Below, piece after piece: positions 38,437 through 51,100 of a DNA stretch of 64,000 nucleotides (position 1 is the stretch's first letter; the number at the start of each line of letters is the position of its first letter). Location of the stretch: positions 7,721,703 through 7,785,702 of the forward strand of contig NC_049991.1 in the NCBI RefSeq assembly GCF_000003815.2. The letters are read 5' to 3'. Position numbers and translations under genes: made by a program. The DNA comes from Branchiostoma floridae. Taxonomy: Eukaryota > Chordata > Leptocardii > Amphioxiformes > Branchiostomatidae. Under the pieces are notes generated by a model, which was not told where the DNA came from, searched no databases, and saw only the letters and a list, made by a program, of their open reading frames with translations.

Positions 38437-39686
38437 ATGGTAAGTGTTCTTTACGTACTATAAGTCTGCTGTTCCCTAAGTTGAAAGTCAGTACATAGTG
38501 TGTACGGACAAGCGCTAGCTACGGATAAAGACAAGCTGAGTGTACAAGTAGGTTGTTTATTAAGTCGTAATAGTTTGTCCCCGCTTCTTTTTAACTTGTT
38601 AATCCGGAAATAAAACTAAAATAGCCCCGCGTGCACATTCGTATGCTTTATATTGGTGGAAGAATTGTGTTCAAATTTGCAATATTTCAGTCGCCAAGCC
38701 ACGTAGTGAATCGAGCGCGTTTCGAACCGTTTTTATTTGCATTTCGAATTGTTCCGTGGTCCTAAGGAATTCGAAAGGCTTGTCGCGTGACAGTTGGATG
38801 AAAATCCACCCGACTTTGACAGTTGTTTTAAGCCTGCTCGGCGGCTATTTTACCAAGATTGCGTTCTATATGCCAGAAGGGAACACCATGTGCTCTCCGT
38901 ATAATCGTCTCCCGCTGCTTCCAAAAAAGAAGTCAAACCCAACCTGTTTAGAAATAGCCAACTCTAGTATTACAGTAGAATATTGTTCATAACTGTCCAT
39001 TGTCACTTGTATAACGTTATCTACTGTGTTTATACCATGTACTTGCAATTAGCCCTCGGGCACGAACTTGCAAATAAACTTCTTCATTAACACAAGGGTT
39101 TGTTACCCAGTATACAAGAGCGGTAAAATTCGATGTGATGCGCCGAAATGAAGCAAAAGAGTAGCTCATAGGCTATCAATTACGTCTTCGTGATAGGATA
39201 TGTCCACTCAATGCTTTGAATAGAAATCACTGGTAGAAACGCTCAAAACATGCCTTCTCCCAACGTTTGCATAAGGTTCGTGCGTATTTCATAAGATTCA
39301 TGCGCTTCACCAAGATTCGTACGATTTCGCATTGTTTTTCGAAGTATGAATTATTTGTGCGTTTTTCATAAAATTCATACGGTTTTACATAGCGATTCTT
39401 GCGTTTTTTGCAAAATCCATGCAAATGCTTCACAAAGGTGCATCACAATTAAACACACAAAGTTAAGCCAGCAAGTCGAGCATATGACGTCACAAATTGC
39501 AGGTGTCATTTTCGTAAAAAAAAACATTACCATTTTCTTGTACACTTGTAAAAAGTCTTCTCATTCATGTAATATGTATGTGTTCATGTTTAATACAGGT
39601 CACGTGGGCACAACAAGTTTTGTTTATTTTCATTTGTGTCATTCTGGTCTCCTTCCCGTCAACATGTTCGGCTGACGACAACAATG
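38437..39686 (+). CDS. Start codon and signal-peptide exons of the receptor
   Basis: The exon ending at 38439 contributes only ATG, directly followed by GTAAGT. The exon 39599-39686 (acceptor AATACAG) then reads VTWAQQVLFIFICVILVSF, PSTCSADDNN and ends in phase 1 at donor GTAAGT. Joined, they give MVTWAQQ, a hydrophobic core and a CSA-D cleavage site, a textbook signal peptide. The phase 1 end matches all three PAN exon starts. Confidence 0.7.
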
Positions 39687-42600
39687 GTAAGTAAATCCTG
39701 GTGTAATGTCGGTGGAACAAAATAGTTCTATGCCCGACGAAGTTAGTAAAGTAGTGCGTGCGTGTGTAGGGGTGGGTACCGGTACAGAACATTCGGGTCC
39801 AGGTCCGGTTCATGTCCAAAGGATCAGGTCCAGGTCCGGACCTGAACCTGGACCTGATGCAGTATGACTCATACCAATGGTCCATTTCACTGCAAAGAAA
39901 TCTGTTTGGTGGAGTATTAGACTTACACTGGCGTTTTAAAATCATACAACACTAACTGCACCTGTACGATTGGCTGTAAAACTTGGTATAAATTACTATC
40001 AACTCTACTCTTGTTATTTTCTTCCACCATGAAATAATCTTTTATTTTTCTAATCGGTCAAACATCCGGTCTACCTAAGTTTTTCAGGTCCGGATTTTCT
40101 GGACCGGTCCAATAAGAAAAACCGGTTTTGTACCTGTACACTGTACCGATACCCAGCCCTATGCGTGTGTGTGTGTGCGCGCGTGTGTGTTCATGCGCGA
40201 GCGTGTGAGTGTGTGCGTGTCTGTGTGTGTCTGTGTGTGTCTGTGTGTGTGTCTGTGTGTGTGACAAACGGACATTTTCAGTGATGTTTGACATGTATAG
40301 AATTTCTATGTCGCAAATGGACAATTTTAGTGAGGTTTGACAAATATAGAAAGTCCGTGTCACAACGGACATTTTCCGTGAGGTTAAGATCACATCTTAT
40401 ATATGTATTAGCTTATTCGTTATTTGACATTTCTAGCGCTGTTGTGATATGAGCGGTTTCAAAAGTCCTAAGTATACCGGCAACCCCACAGCCGATTGAC
40501 AACAAAAAGCCAACAAAAGTCTTCTTACATCCCTTTATTTCGAATGACATCTTTCCCTTGTCATGCAAAAAAACGTTTTTCTAAAGGGTAAAGGTACTGC
40601 TGGTGATCGAGATCGAGAAAAATCATCTCCTCCGGCTTGTCAGCAGAAGTCAGCTTGATTTGAAATTTGTATACATATACATATACATATATCTGTGTTA
40701 TCAAAAATAGGGGAACAAGATTAGGGGTTGCTGTTTTATATCTAAGTTACGTATGCAGGGTTAAGTTTTTATAGGCAGTGTAAGATATAAAAAAAAAACA
40801 CAAGTCGAAGTACCAAACAATATTGTTTTCTAAGATAACGCAGACAAAAGAACACCCTAACACGGGTAAATTATTTTGTACCTGGTTTCCTGCCAAAATT
40901 GTTGAAGTGTTGCCATTGCTTGTTGTCTCTGACCCAAGAGTTCGGCAAATACATACTTAGGACTGCTGCCGAACAACTATGGCTGGCTTCTCGGGGACAG
41001 ATGAAGATGTTTGCCGCGAAGACGTTAGTCTAGATACGTTCCACCTAGGGCGCCCAGGTTTTCTAAGGAGAAATAGGTCACCGGCACGAAAGATACTTGT
41101 TCCAAATGACAGAGGGAAGCAACTCCCAGTAGCTTGATCCTACACCACCACCGATCTCAATATCCATCCGGCCCTGTCCCGCTAACACCCCCGTCCTCAC
41201 GGCCTTGTGCCCGCCAAACTCAGGGGCACCCGGGTCCTTGGAAGGCGTGTCGGCCCTTCAGACTGGTAGTTGACTGATTTTCGTACTGCAAAATTTAGAG
41301 TCCCACCTTAACAGCAAAATTTGCCTAATACAGGCAAATCTCTTAATCATGATTTGGCGGAAGGCTATGAAAGTCCAATTAATATCAATGTTTATGGAAA
41401 AGTTCATTTATGACATCTGATTGACAGTACGTGCCTCCCGTGAAGTTTAAAATGTTTAATATTTCTGCTTCAGCGCCTCTACCGTACGGAGATCTCTTCA
41501 CTAAGGAGGAAGGCCACTTCTTCGGTCCTGACTTTATAGTGGCGTACAACAGCATAGACGCAGACGAGTGTGCCCGCCGCTGTCTGCAAGGTTACGGCAG
41601 TTACGACAGCGTCAACCCGCCATGTCTGTCCTTCAACCATCGCCCCGCGGGATCGCCAGAGGGCGGCAGCGCACGGTGTTGGCTCCATAGTAGTAACGCG
41701 GACACGGCGGTACTGAGCTCTGAGTGGGACAACTGGCCTCATCGAAATTACTACCAGAGGAAAGGTAAATTTTACCTACCGTTTATTATCTAAAGCATGT
41801 CTGAAAATCTTTCATTTGAATAAACGAAAACAAGTATTTATCATAAATATATTAAGTAGATATGTTTGCAACATATTGGGACAGCTGTGTTGACGATGAT
41901 GCACTGCGATGTAAACTATCTACCACCATGTTAAGACATTCTATTGGCTTCAAAACTACAGCAGTATTCACAATTGGGGTGATAATGCTTAAACGTATAT
42001 CTTGCTTTGTCACGCTTTTCCACCAATATCTAAATTGTTGCCAAAATTCTATAGACTAGTATATCTACAATGAATAAACAAATGTTCTATGGTATGCCTT
42101 TCATCGCAATTGTTACAGCTGTCTTTCTCTATTAGTTTTACCTTACGTAACCAGCTGTTAGTCGGTAAGAAGTGGTGTACAATCTTATATTGAAAGTATT
42201 GCAGTTTACTTTCTTTGGTAGTTGTGAATATAACATTATAAGCTTTTTTAACATTATCTTCACCGATGTCATTAACAATATTGATCTCTCTACTTGGGGG
42301 TACAAATTTCTTATTAAATAAAATGTTATATATTTGTTTGCACGTTGCTGTGTAAGGATGTATGAATTCGGTATACATGAAGATTTGGCGACGATTATAT
42401 TTTCCATATTTCTTATAATGCTTTTCCATTTCAATATTTGATACGAGTCCATATCCAAACCATACAGATTGTGTAAATCTTCATTAGTAATAAATGTTCC
42501 ATCGTCATACAGCAAGTCATTCAGATAAATAATGCCAGCATCAATCCAGAGTTTGTAACGTAATGTAACATCCTCTACTATAATAAATCTATTATCCCAT

Positions 42601-45600
42601 AGTACCTGTGAACAAATTTGTCTGTGTGTCTCTGGTTCGTCATAGTTACTTCCTCCCACGCAGTTAGAACATCTTTATAAAACATTGACAGGTGAGAAGT
42701 GTCTAACAACTTTGTAGAGTAATTACACTGAAATATGAGGACCACCCCCCCCCCATTTTTCAAACATGTATTCTTTTTCCTTACGAGTATCTGTTACGAT
42801 TCTTTTTACCCACATCGCCTTTAAGGCTTTATTCATTAAAAAAAAATCCATCATCTTCAAACCGTCCTGGCATTTCTCGCCAATCAAAATGTTCATTTTT
42901 ACTTTTGGTGGTTTTCTCGCCATATGTATCTGGAAATATAGTCATTTACATTTTTTAAGAAATGGGGAGGAGCATGCAAGATTGAGCATATGTATATTAA
43001 CTTTGAGATACCAATAGTCTTTACAATTAAAATCCGTCCTATTACAGTTAGGTTTCTCTGTTTCCATATATTAAAGGCCTTCACCATTTTCGTGTAGTTG
43101 TTTTCGAAGTCTTCCTTGTAACACTTAACTCGGTCTGATCCGAAGTGAGCGCCAAGAGCCTTGATGGGGCACTCAGGCCACTTAACTGGTAACGGATGGT
43201 CCTCTCTATTACTATTAGTTCCTACCCAGAGGGCCTCCGTTTTTTTTAGCGACGCCTGATGGGCGAGCTTAATAGTATAGTGTGGAACCGTTTCCAAAGT
43301 ATTCTAAAAACTGTATAGGAATGTCAGGAATGTCAAAAGTCCGCGCATGCGTAGTTGCATCCTGCCGGACTGTACCATTACCTCCACGGGTAAGCTTTCC
43401 AGTCGCCCAGGGCACGTACGTGCTCAGCAGTGTTTTCCGTATTCGCGCAAGGTAATTTTTGATTGATAGCCGTGCAAAATTGAGAAAAGCCTAGGACTTC
43501 AGACGTACCCGAATTGTAGTATGTAGTATGGTGGTCATGGAAATGTAAACATTTGAAACAGGGGGTAAAAGATTGTGGAGATATGTTTCTCGGAAAATGA
43601 CCTGTGAGTCGTGGAAATCACTTCCGGGTTCGTTCGTGGTTTATGTGTCCAGGAGTTTGGAAAGTTTGGTGGCCTTCTTCACCCTTAATATCTTTCTGTT
43701 TTCAAAAGTACAAACTGATGTGTGAAACAAGCATTGTTTGAGCTTAAAACATGTGGTGGTTGTGAGATAGCGATGTGCTAGTTACCTTCGCCAAGAAAGT
43801 TATATTTTGGGTAGCGTTTGTATGTGTGTGCCGGTTGTAGAAGACCACCATAGCTCAAGAACGCCTGGATGAATTGTATTGATATTCGGTATGTGGGTAG
43901 GTCTTGTTGAGACCTGGAAGCGATAAGATTTTTGGCCTTCTAGTGGCCTGTTACGGTACTGCAGCGGAACTTCTTGGTTTGATATCTCGAGTTCTGGACA
44001 TGCTGCGGCTATGAATCTTAAGTGGTAGACAGCTCTTGATGCTGTAAGTAAGTGGTATAGGTTTGGGCCCCCTAGCGGCTTATTTTGGAACTGCAGGACA
44101 GGTGTCAGACTTCTAAAGGGAATAACTAAAGAAGGGGTTGACGGATTGTTATGGTTTTTGGTATGTGGATAGGTTACGTGATGCTTAATATAATTACATA
44201 TTAATTATGAAGAATTATGAGTGGAAGCTAATTTGCATAATAAATTGGGAAACATGCTCAGCTCAATTAAAGGACCATTACAACATGTGACCTTTGTAAC
44301 TGAGGAAGAGGAGAATATTGATAAAATAAATGCATAATTTGTATAATTAATGAGAAAATGCTATAATGTCATTTTGATAAATGACGGGAACTTCTTACTT
44401 GTAGCATTTGGAAGTTATGTACAAGTGAACATCGTTTAACATTAACTATGCAAATTAGGTCCTAATTTGCATAAATTAGCAGAAAAGGCGACAAAAGTCT
44501 CCTTTCTTAACATATATTGCGCATGTCAATTTGTTGGAGATGATCAAGTTATATAGTTTATGCAAATGAGAGCCTTATTTGCATAATTCATGACAAACAC
44601 AATTAATTCAGTAGCAAAATATTTTTATCTATCTATATATCCATATATCTATCTATATCGATACTGGCAAAAACCCTTTTTTTAGCATATTGTTATTTAG
44701 CTAGAGAGGATGATCAACTGATATCATTCATGTAAAATGAGGCCCTGATTTGTAAAATCGATGAGGAGCATTTACATTAGTTCACCCTTCACTCACAAGG
44801 GACCCCCTTTGACAGCAATGCTCTATGAACATCGATCGCCAAACGAATGGAATACGACTATTAAAACCCATTAACAACAACAATCTGTAAAACTTATAAA
44901 CATTAAAACCGTCGCTATGGCAATAATTTTAATTGCCACACTTTTTTGTTATTTAATTCGAGGTCGCTACATCTTTTTAACACATTTAATGTGTCTAACA
45001 GATTTTGTGCAGATATTTTATCTGTATATCGTCAGCATACATTGATAGTTTATGTGTTGTATTGTGAAGTTTAAAATGCTTTAATGATATTTCTGCTTCA
45101 GCTCATCTATCGTACGAAGAACTCTTCACTAAGGAGGAAGGCCACTTCTTCGGTGATAATCCTGACTTTATAGTGGCGTACAACGACATAGACGCAGAAG
45201 AGTGTGCCCGTCGCTGTCTCAAAGGTTACGGCAGTTACGACGGCGTCAACCCGCCATGTCTGTCCTTCAACCATCGCCCCGCGGGATCGCCAGAGGGCGA
45301 CAGTGCACGGTGTTGGCTCCGTAGTAGTAACAAGGACAAGGCGGCGTCTCCGGGTTCTGAGTGGAACAAGTGGCCTCACCGAAATTACTACCAGAAGAAA
45401 GGTAAATTTTACCTGCCGTTTATTATCTAAAGCATGTCTGAAAATCTTTCATTTGAATAAACGAAAACAAGTATTTATCATAAATATATTAAGTAGATAT
45501 GTTTGCAACATTGGGACAGCTGTGTTGACGATGATGCACTGCGATGTAAACTATCTACCACTATATTAAGAAATCTTATTGGCTTCAAAACTTACAGCAG

Positions 45601-48071
45601 TATTCACAATTGGGGTGAAAATGCAAGAGTAATTTCTTTCACAGGTCTTCAGAAGTGTTTTTGAACGTCGATTTTGATTTTTATGTTAATTTCCTCACAT
45701 AAATTACTCACGCGCAAACCTGTTGTCCTATTTGCTGGAATAGCTAATATTACACTATAGTTACTACTACTACTATTACAAATTATAAATTATGGTATTG
45801 CAAATTCTACCACTGCTTCTACAATGTATTACCAAGGAGGTTAAAGATACTCTTTCTTTAACCTCCTTGGTATTACTAAGGCCCCGTTCAGATGCATCCG
45901 CATGTGCGTCCATCCGATCATGATCCGCATGCAAACGGTTTACATTTTGTGTCCACGATGCCAACGGGCAATCCGTTTCAGATCCGCGTCAGGGAATTAG
46001 AATATTACGCAACAACAGAACATTGCGAAAAAGATGGCGGATCCCCAGCTGTTGTTGTTAGTGTTTTTCCTGAAAATGCTGTGTGCCCGCGGAAGGGAAC
46101 GTACGAGGCGGCAGCGACGAAAGGTTTTGTGCCTTGACCTGGCTGCAGTGAGATGCGGCCATGGTGACCGCTAAAATTTCACAGTTTCCCGCGTCACGGC
46201 GCGAACTTTGACCCCATGTTACCCGGATGTAATGCGGATTCACGCCGCATTTGCGTTCATGATGACAGTTCGCAAATGCGGATTTAAAAAATCCGTTTCA
46301 AATCCACCTCCCGAGGTGGTCCCGAAAAATCCGCATCAAATCCGTTTCGGAGCATTCATGATGAGAAATTTATCCGCATCGACCAAAAATGCGGATGCAT
46401 CCGCATTAATTTTTGCATCATGAACGGGGCCTTAGTACTACTACCACTACTGGAACTACTACTGCTGCTGCTAGCTACTGCTACTTGTTTCGGTATTTTA
46501 AACACCCAGTGTACGGCATATCTAGATATATTTTGCTTCCATGCTAGTGTCAGAGACCAGCTTACGTTCCCCTCACTCTATAAGTTTCTGAACATTGTTG
46601 AACTTTACTGTCAATCACCCACAGGCTACGCCCACCACCATGCCTCCTCATTACAAGGTGCGATAGATCGTCTGAATGAAGTCCATGCAGCTCATCCCCA
46701 TCTTGAACAGTTGTGTGTCTTCGCTAAGTGCACTTACGAGCAAGTAACACACTTACTTCCAAACCTGCACGAAGTCGTGAGTACCCATGTTATGATTCGT
46801 AATATATTGAACCAGTTATAATTACATCCATGAAAAAGTAGATACTAAGTTCGGGCTGTGAGTTTGTTTGTGAGTGGAAATATGGGTCACCCAAATAGGC
46901 CAGACTTGCGAGGTTAACAGGATGTAGAATTCAGAGGTGGCAGAATTAGTCATTAGTCAGGCACGGTCGAATGCCTACTGGATCTTACGCGTCGTTTGTT
47001 CTTCAATGTGCTGTTGTCATTCCTTATTACATTAAATTTGTGTTGAACGGTGTCATACTGTATTCTTTTTCAAGTGTTTACATTTACATTTCTGATCCAT
47101 ATATTGGCAACTCTAAAGAAACTCTTCTTCAATAGTTCTCCGTCATCAGAAAAACATGCCTTGCTTCAAATGCTGTCATATTTCACTTTGAACTCATCAA
47201 CAATCGTTGCGTTGCACTTGCTACATTTCAGAATTCCTACTGGTCGGATCTGGCCTGCTATAAGTATTCCAGGTCATGCAGGGGTAGGTTTACCGTTATG
47301 TAAATCGCTATAATAATAAGTAGCATTATGCAAATCACTACGCTAAATATGTAAATTGCCAGATTATGTAAATGCACTTTACTATGTAAGTCACCACATT
47401 AGATTAATCACCAAATCATGTACAACGTCACATCATATAAATCGCCATAATATGTAAATATCTATATCCTCACATCACTTATGCCCACAGTTTACGTTAA
47501 TGAACTTACGTTAATGAACTTAGTAATACGTTAATGTCTATGTGCATTTTGTAAATTGCGTTTCGCCATTTTGAGGCCCATGACATTGTAATGTTGAAGT
47601 GTGGTTGATAAATGTTGCAATTAGAAGTTAATGTATGCATGATTTAAAAAAAAAACAACGTTATTTTATATGTTAACATTACTGATGTACTGTATTTGGA
47701 TCCGGCCAGAAAATTCTGACTGGTGGCTTGAATACTACATGTATAATGGGCAATTTGTGTACCTTTACATGAATGTGTGACTCCTGTCATAAGTCGATGG
47801 ACAGTGGTCGGAGTGGGGTCCGTGGAGCGACTGTTCAGTAGGCTGCGGACAGGGCTCCAATGTCCGCCGACGGAACTGTAGCGACCCGGCACCGCGGAAT
47901 GGCGGCTGGAGGTGTGCCGGCAAGCCTGTGGAGATCAAAGAGTGCACACAGAACAAGAAATGTTCCTCAGGAAGTATGTACGCTACTAGGATGTTATACT
48001 AATACAATAGACGCCGTTTAATTGTACACCCCATTCTCTCTCTCTCTCTCTCTCATTCTCTCACTCTCTCA

Positions 48072-48107
<36 letters not shown>

Positions 48108-51100
48108 CTCTCGCTGTCTCTTTCTGTCTCTCTCTCTCTGTCTCTCTCTGTTTCTCTCTGTCTCTCTCACTCTCTCTCTCTCTGTCTCTCTCTGTTTCTG
48201 TCTTTGTCTCTCTGTCTCTCTCTCTCCGTCTATCAAATCTATGATCAATCACTGTACAACTACGAGATTAGGATTTCATATTTGATTTCTGTTTCCAAGA
48301 TTGTAGAAATATAATTTTGGAGGGGACTCCAATAAAAGAGGCTCACCGATCCAGCCTGACTGCCTACACTGCCGGAGATGAGACTTGGCTGGGTTACCCG
48401 TTTTTAAGGCCACAGAAAACGGCCCATGTGGGGTCTCTACATGCAGCGTATACGTACTGTGGATGGACCATGGAATAGGGCAGTGGTGCTTCGGAAAGGG
48501 GACTGTTGGTGAACGTAGTTGCTTCTTCGAAGTCGCTACACGTGGATACGAGCGTCAGCCAACGCAAGTCAGTTACATTGATGAAGAGGTGGAGGAATAC
48601 ACGTATATGAGTAGCCCTGATCTTCATATCATCTGCAATGGTGGGTATGCCTATTTTTTTTAATGACATGTCGGATTGCAAGCCAAATGAAGTACAAAAC
48701 TTCGAGGTGCCAAACGTTAACGCATTTATGAAGGTTAGACATCCAGGTAAATAATACTTAGATATTGCCACTAGGCATGATGCTGAAGAAGAGTGATGGA
48801 TGTCACTGAAAACGCCCAGAAGTAAATATTCGTTTTTGTCCAACTGTAGAGATTGTCTTGTGTTTGAAGAAAATAGGATCAAATGGTACACTTAGACAGG
48901 CGCATATTACGTGACAATTTGCTCGTATTGGTACATTCGCAAGAAGATGAAAATTATTTCACACAGCAGGTATGTACTTCTTATTCCTAATAGAAAATCT
49001 CTCAAAATGATACACTTCATGCATTATAACGGTATAATTCATTAGATCTTGGCACTGTTAAGGTCAACGTTTGTAACATTGTTAGGAGCCCGTTGCTATT
49101 GTTTCCAGCATATGGTATTTCAAAGCTAAAGGTATGCTTTCTCTGTTTTGTTCAGAGGATGCGAAGGAGTGGATGAACATATGGTCCCCATGGGGTCAGT
49201 GCCAGGGTGACCCATACTGCAGCATCGGTACCAGACAACGTCAGATGACCTGTCCATCAGGCATCGAGGGTTGTCCTCGGCGTACTGAGGCCGGAAATGG
49301 CGTAGTGGCAACTTCCGAAGAGTTTTGTACCCTTCCACCATGTCATGGTGGGTTAGCCTATATTTCAAATGAAAAGAAGGGTTTTGATTAGTTTGTGACA
49401 TACTAATTGCAGTCACGTGACTATGACGCAGATTTTCTCCGCCATGTTGAATAGTTTTTATCCGCCATGTTAGATCACTGTAGCCTGAGTATCATCCTCC
49501 GTATATATACGTAGTAACCGCTGGCTCACGACTTTCGTGGTTAGCAAGCGAAAGTCGTGAGCCAGCGGTTACTACGGAGGATGATACTCAGGCTAAAATC
49601 ACTGGAAGATGCTGGACAAAATAAGTAATGTTAATCCCAGTGCTATAGTCATGACACATGGAAAGTCTGATTGTATAATGGATTAATTTCTGGTTAAACC
49701 AACCACCATGACGGCTGATTAATTCCTTGCAAACGACGATACGAGGCAACAGGGGTTAGTGGGAGCGAGATCCATTGTACTGCTTTCAGACATTGCAGTA
49801 TACATCTTTTTTTTAGTCAAAACATGAGGGGTGCCACAATCCATATTACTTGACAACCTGTTTCTCTATCATTAATGATCTTATATAGTTGATGGTGGCT
49901 GGAGTGGCTGGAGCGAGTGGTCAGTGTCCACTAGTAACTGTGGGGAAGGGAAGCGGGGACGGTTCCGGACATGCAACCAGCCAATCCCACAGGCCCATGG
50001 GAAGGATTGCCCAGGGCCGCGCCTCTTGGTGCAAGCTGTGACCATGCCCTGTCGTAGAGGTGGGTTATTCTTTCAAAATTCTTTTTGTTTTAGTCAAAGA
50101 CATGGTTGACATGACTATAGCTAACAGAAACGTCGACATAAGTACATTAATAGGTGTGAGGCGTTTTACTGGTATATCTTAAGTTTCTAAAGGACCGTTT
50201 TTCTGTTTTTGTGCTGTTATAGTATGTTTGCCATCATGTGACTATGGCTTAGTATCACGCGACTATGTCCGCCATGCTGCCTGGTTAAACCTGCAAGGTG
50301 CCAAGTTGATTTGCATCTTGTAATTATCACATCATTCAGGACTGACCAATAACGTGTTGGTGCAGATACACTACACACAGTCATGTCTGTTACGATTCCA
50401 GGTCACGTTTACCAACCAACATGACTGCTGTGACGTCACGTGCATAGCTATTTGTACCATAAAATCACCCAATAAATTCGGCTAACGTAAACTACCAGAA
50501 CTGGTCCCAACCACCATGGTGTTCACATCAGTTAGCCAGGCTGATACAGATTAACAAATATTAGAGTTACTCTTTAAAACAGTTTTGAAATGCACATAAC
50601 CCAGTAGTCTTGAACAGATAAGGAATTGAAGTATGGCTACATAACATTCAGCATAGCTTTACAAGTCAGCTAACAAACATTATAAAGCATAGCTGACCAT
50701 GGTCTGTCTGGAAGTGCAATATTGTGTCTCAGACAATTTGACCCAGATACAACTTGTTGTACAGTCCTACAGAGCCCCAGTCTTAGTCTATTTTGGACTA
50801 CCAAATATCACCATAAGCCACATACATTGTATTACTAAATGGTATCAAAGCTAGTTGAAATGTGGGGAAAACAGTTACAAGTTGAAAAATATAAGTAGTT
50901 CAAACTTGACAGGGGCTGGTCTTTGCTGAGAGGCAGTTCAAACAAGGATTCGAAAGTGAAGGCCTTGAACATTATGCCCGATGGCCGAGCTCAAACTGTG
51001 AACACATGGACTTGGGTTTTATGCTTGCAGCAACTACTAGTACCTTGGTCGTTTTTCTTTGTCTGAAAGTGATTTCTTGAAATATTTGTGGACAGGATCC

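Noticed and set aside
39565-40393. Minus-strand open frames of 111-126 codons
   Set aside because: Arise from simple sequence (TG tract read as His/Thr repeats) and ACC/GGT-rich repeat DNA in an intron; no domain.
47011-47500. Possible extra receptor exon from open frame 47050-47313
   Set aside because: Hydrophobic, no acceptor/donor pair in the right phase, and no domain.
48394-48891. 165-codon open frame on the minus strand
   Set aside because: Antisense to the Cys-module exon and intron; no recognisable domain and no splice context. Treated as a shadow frame.
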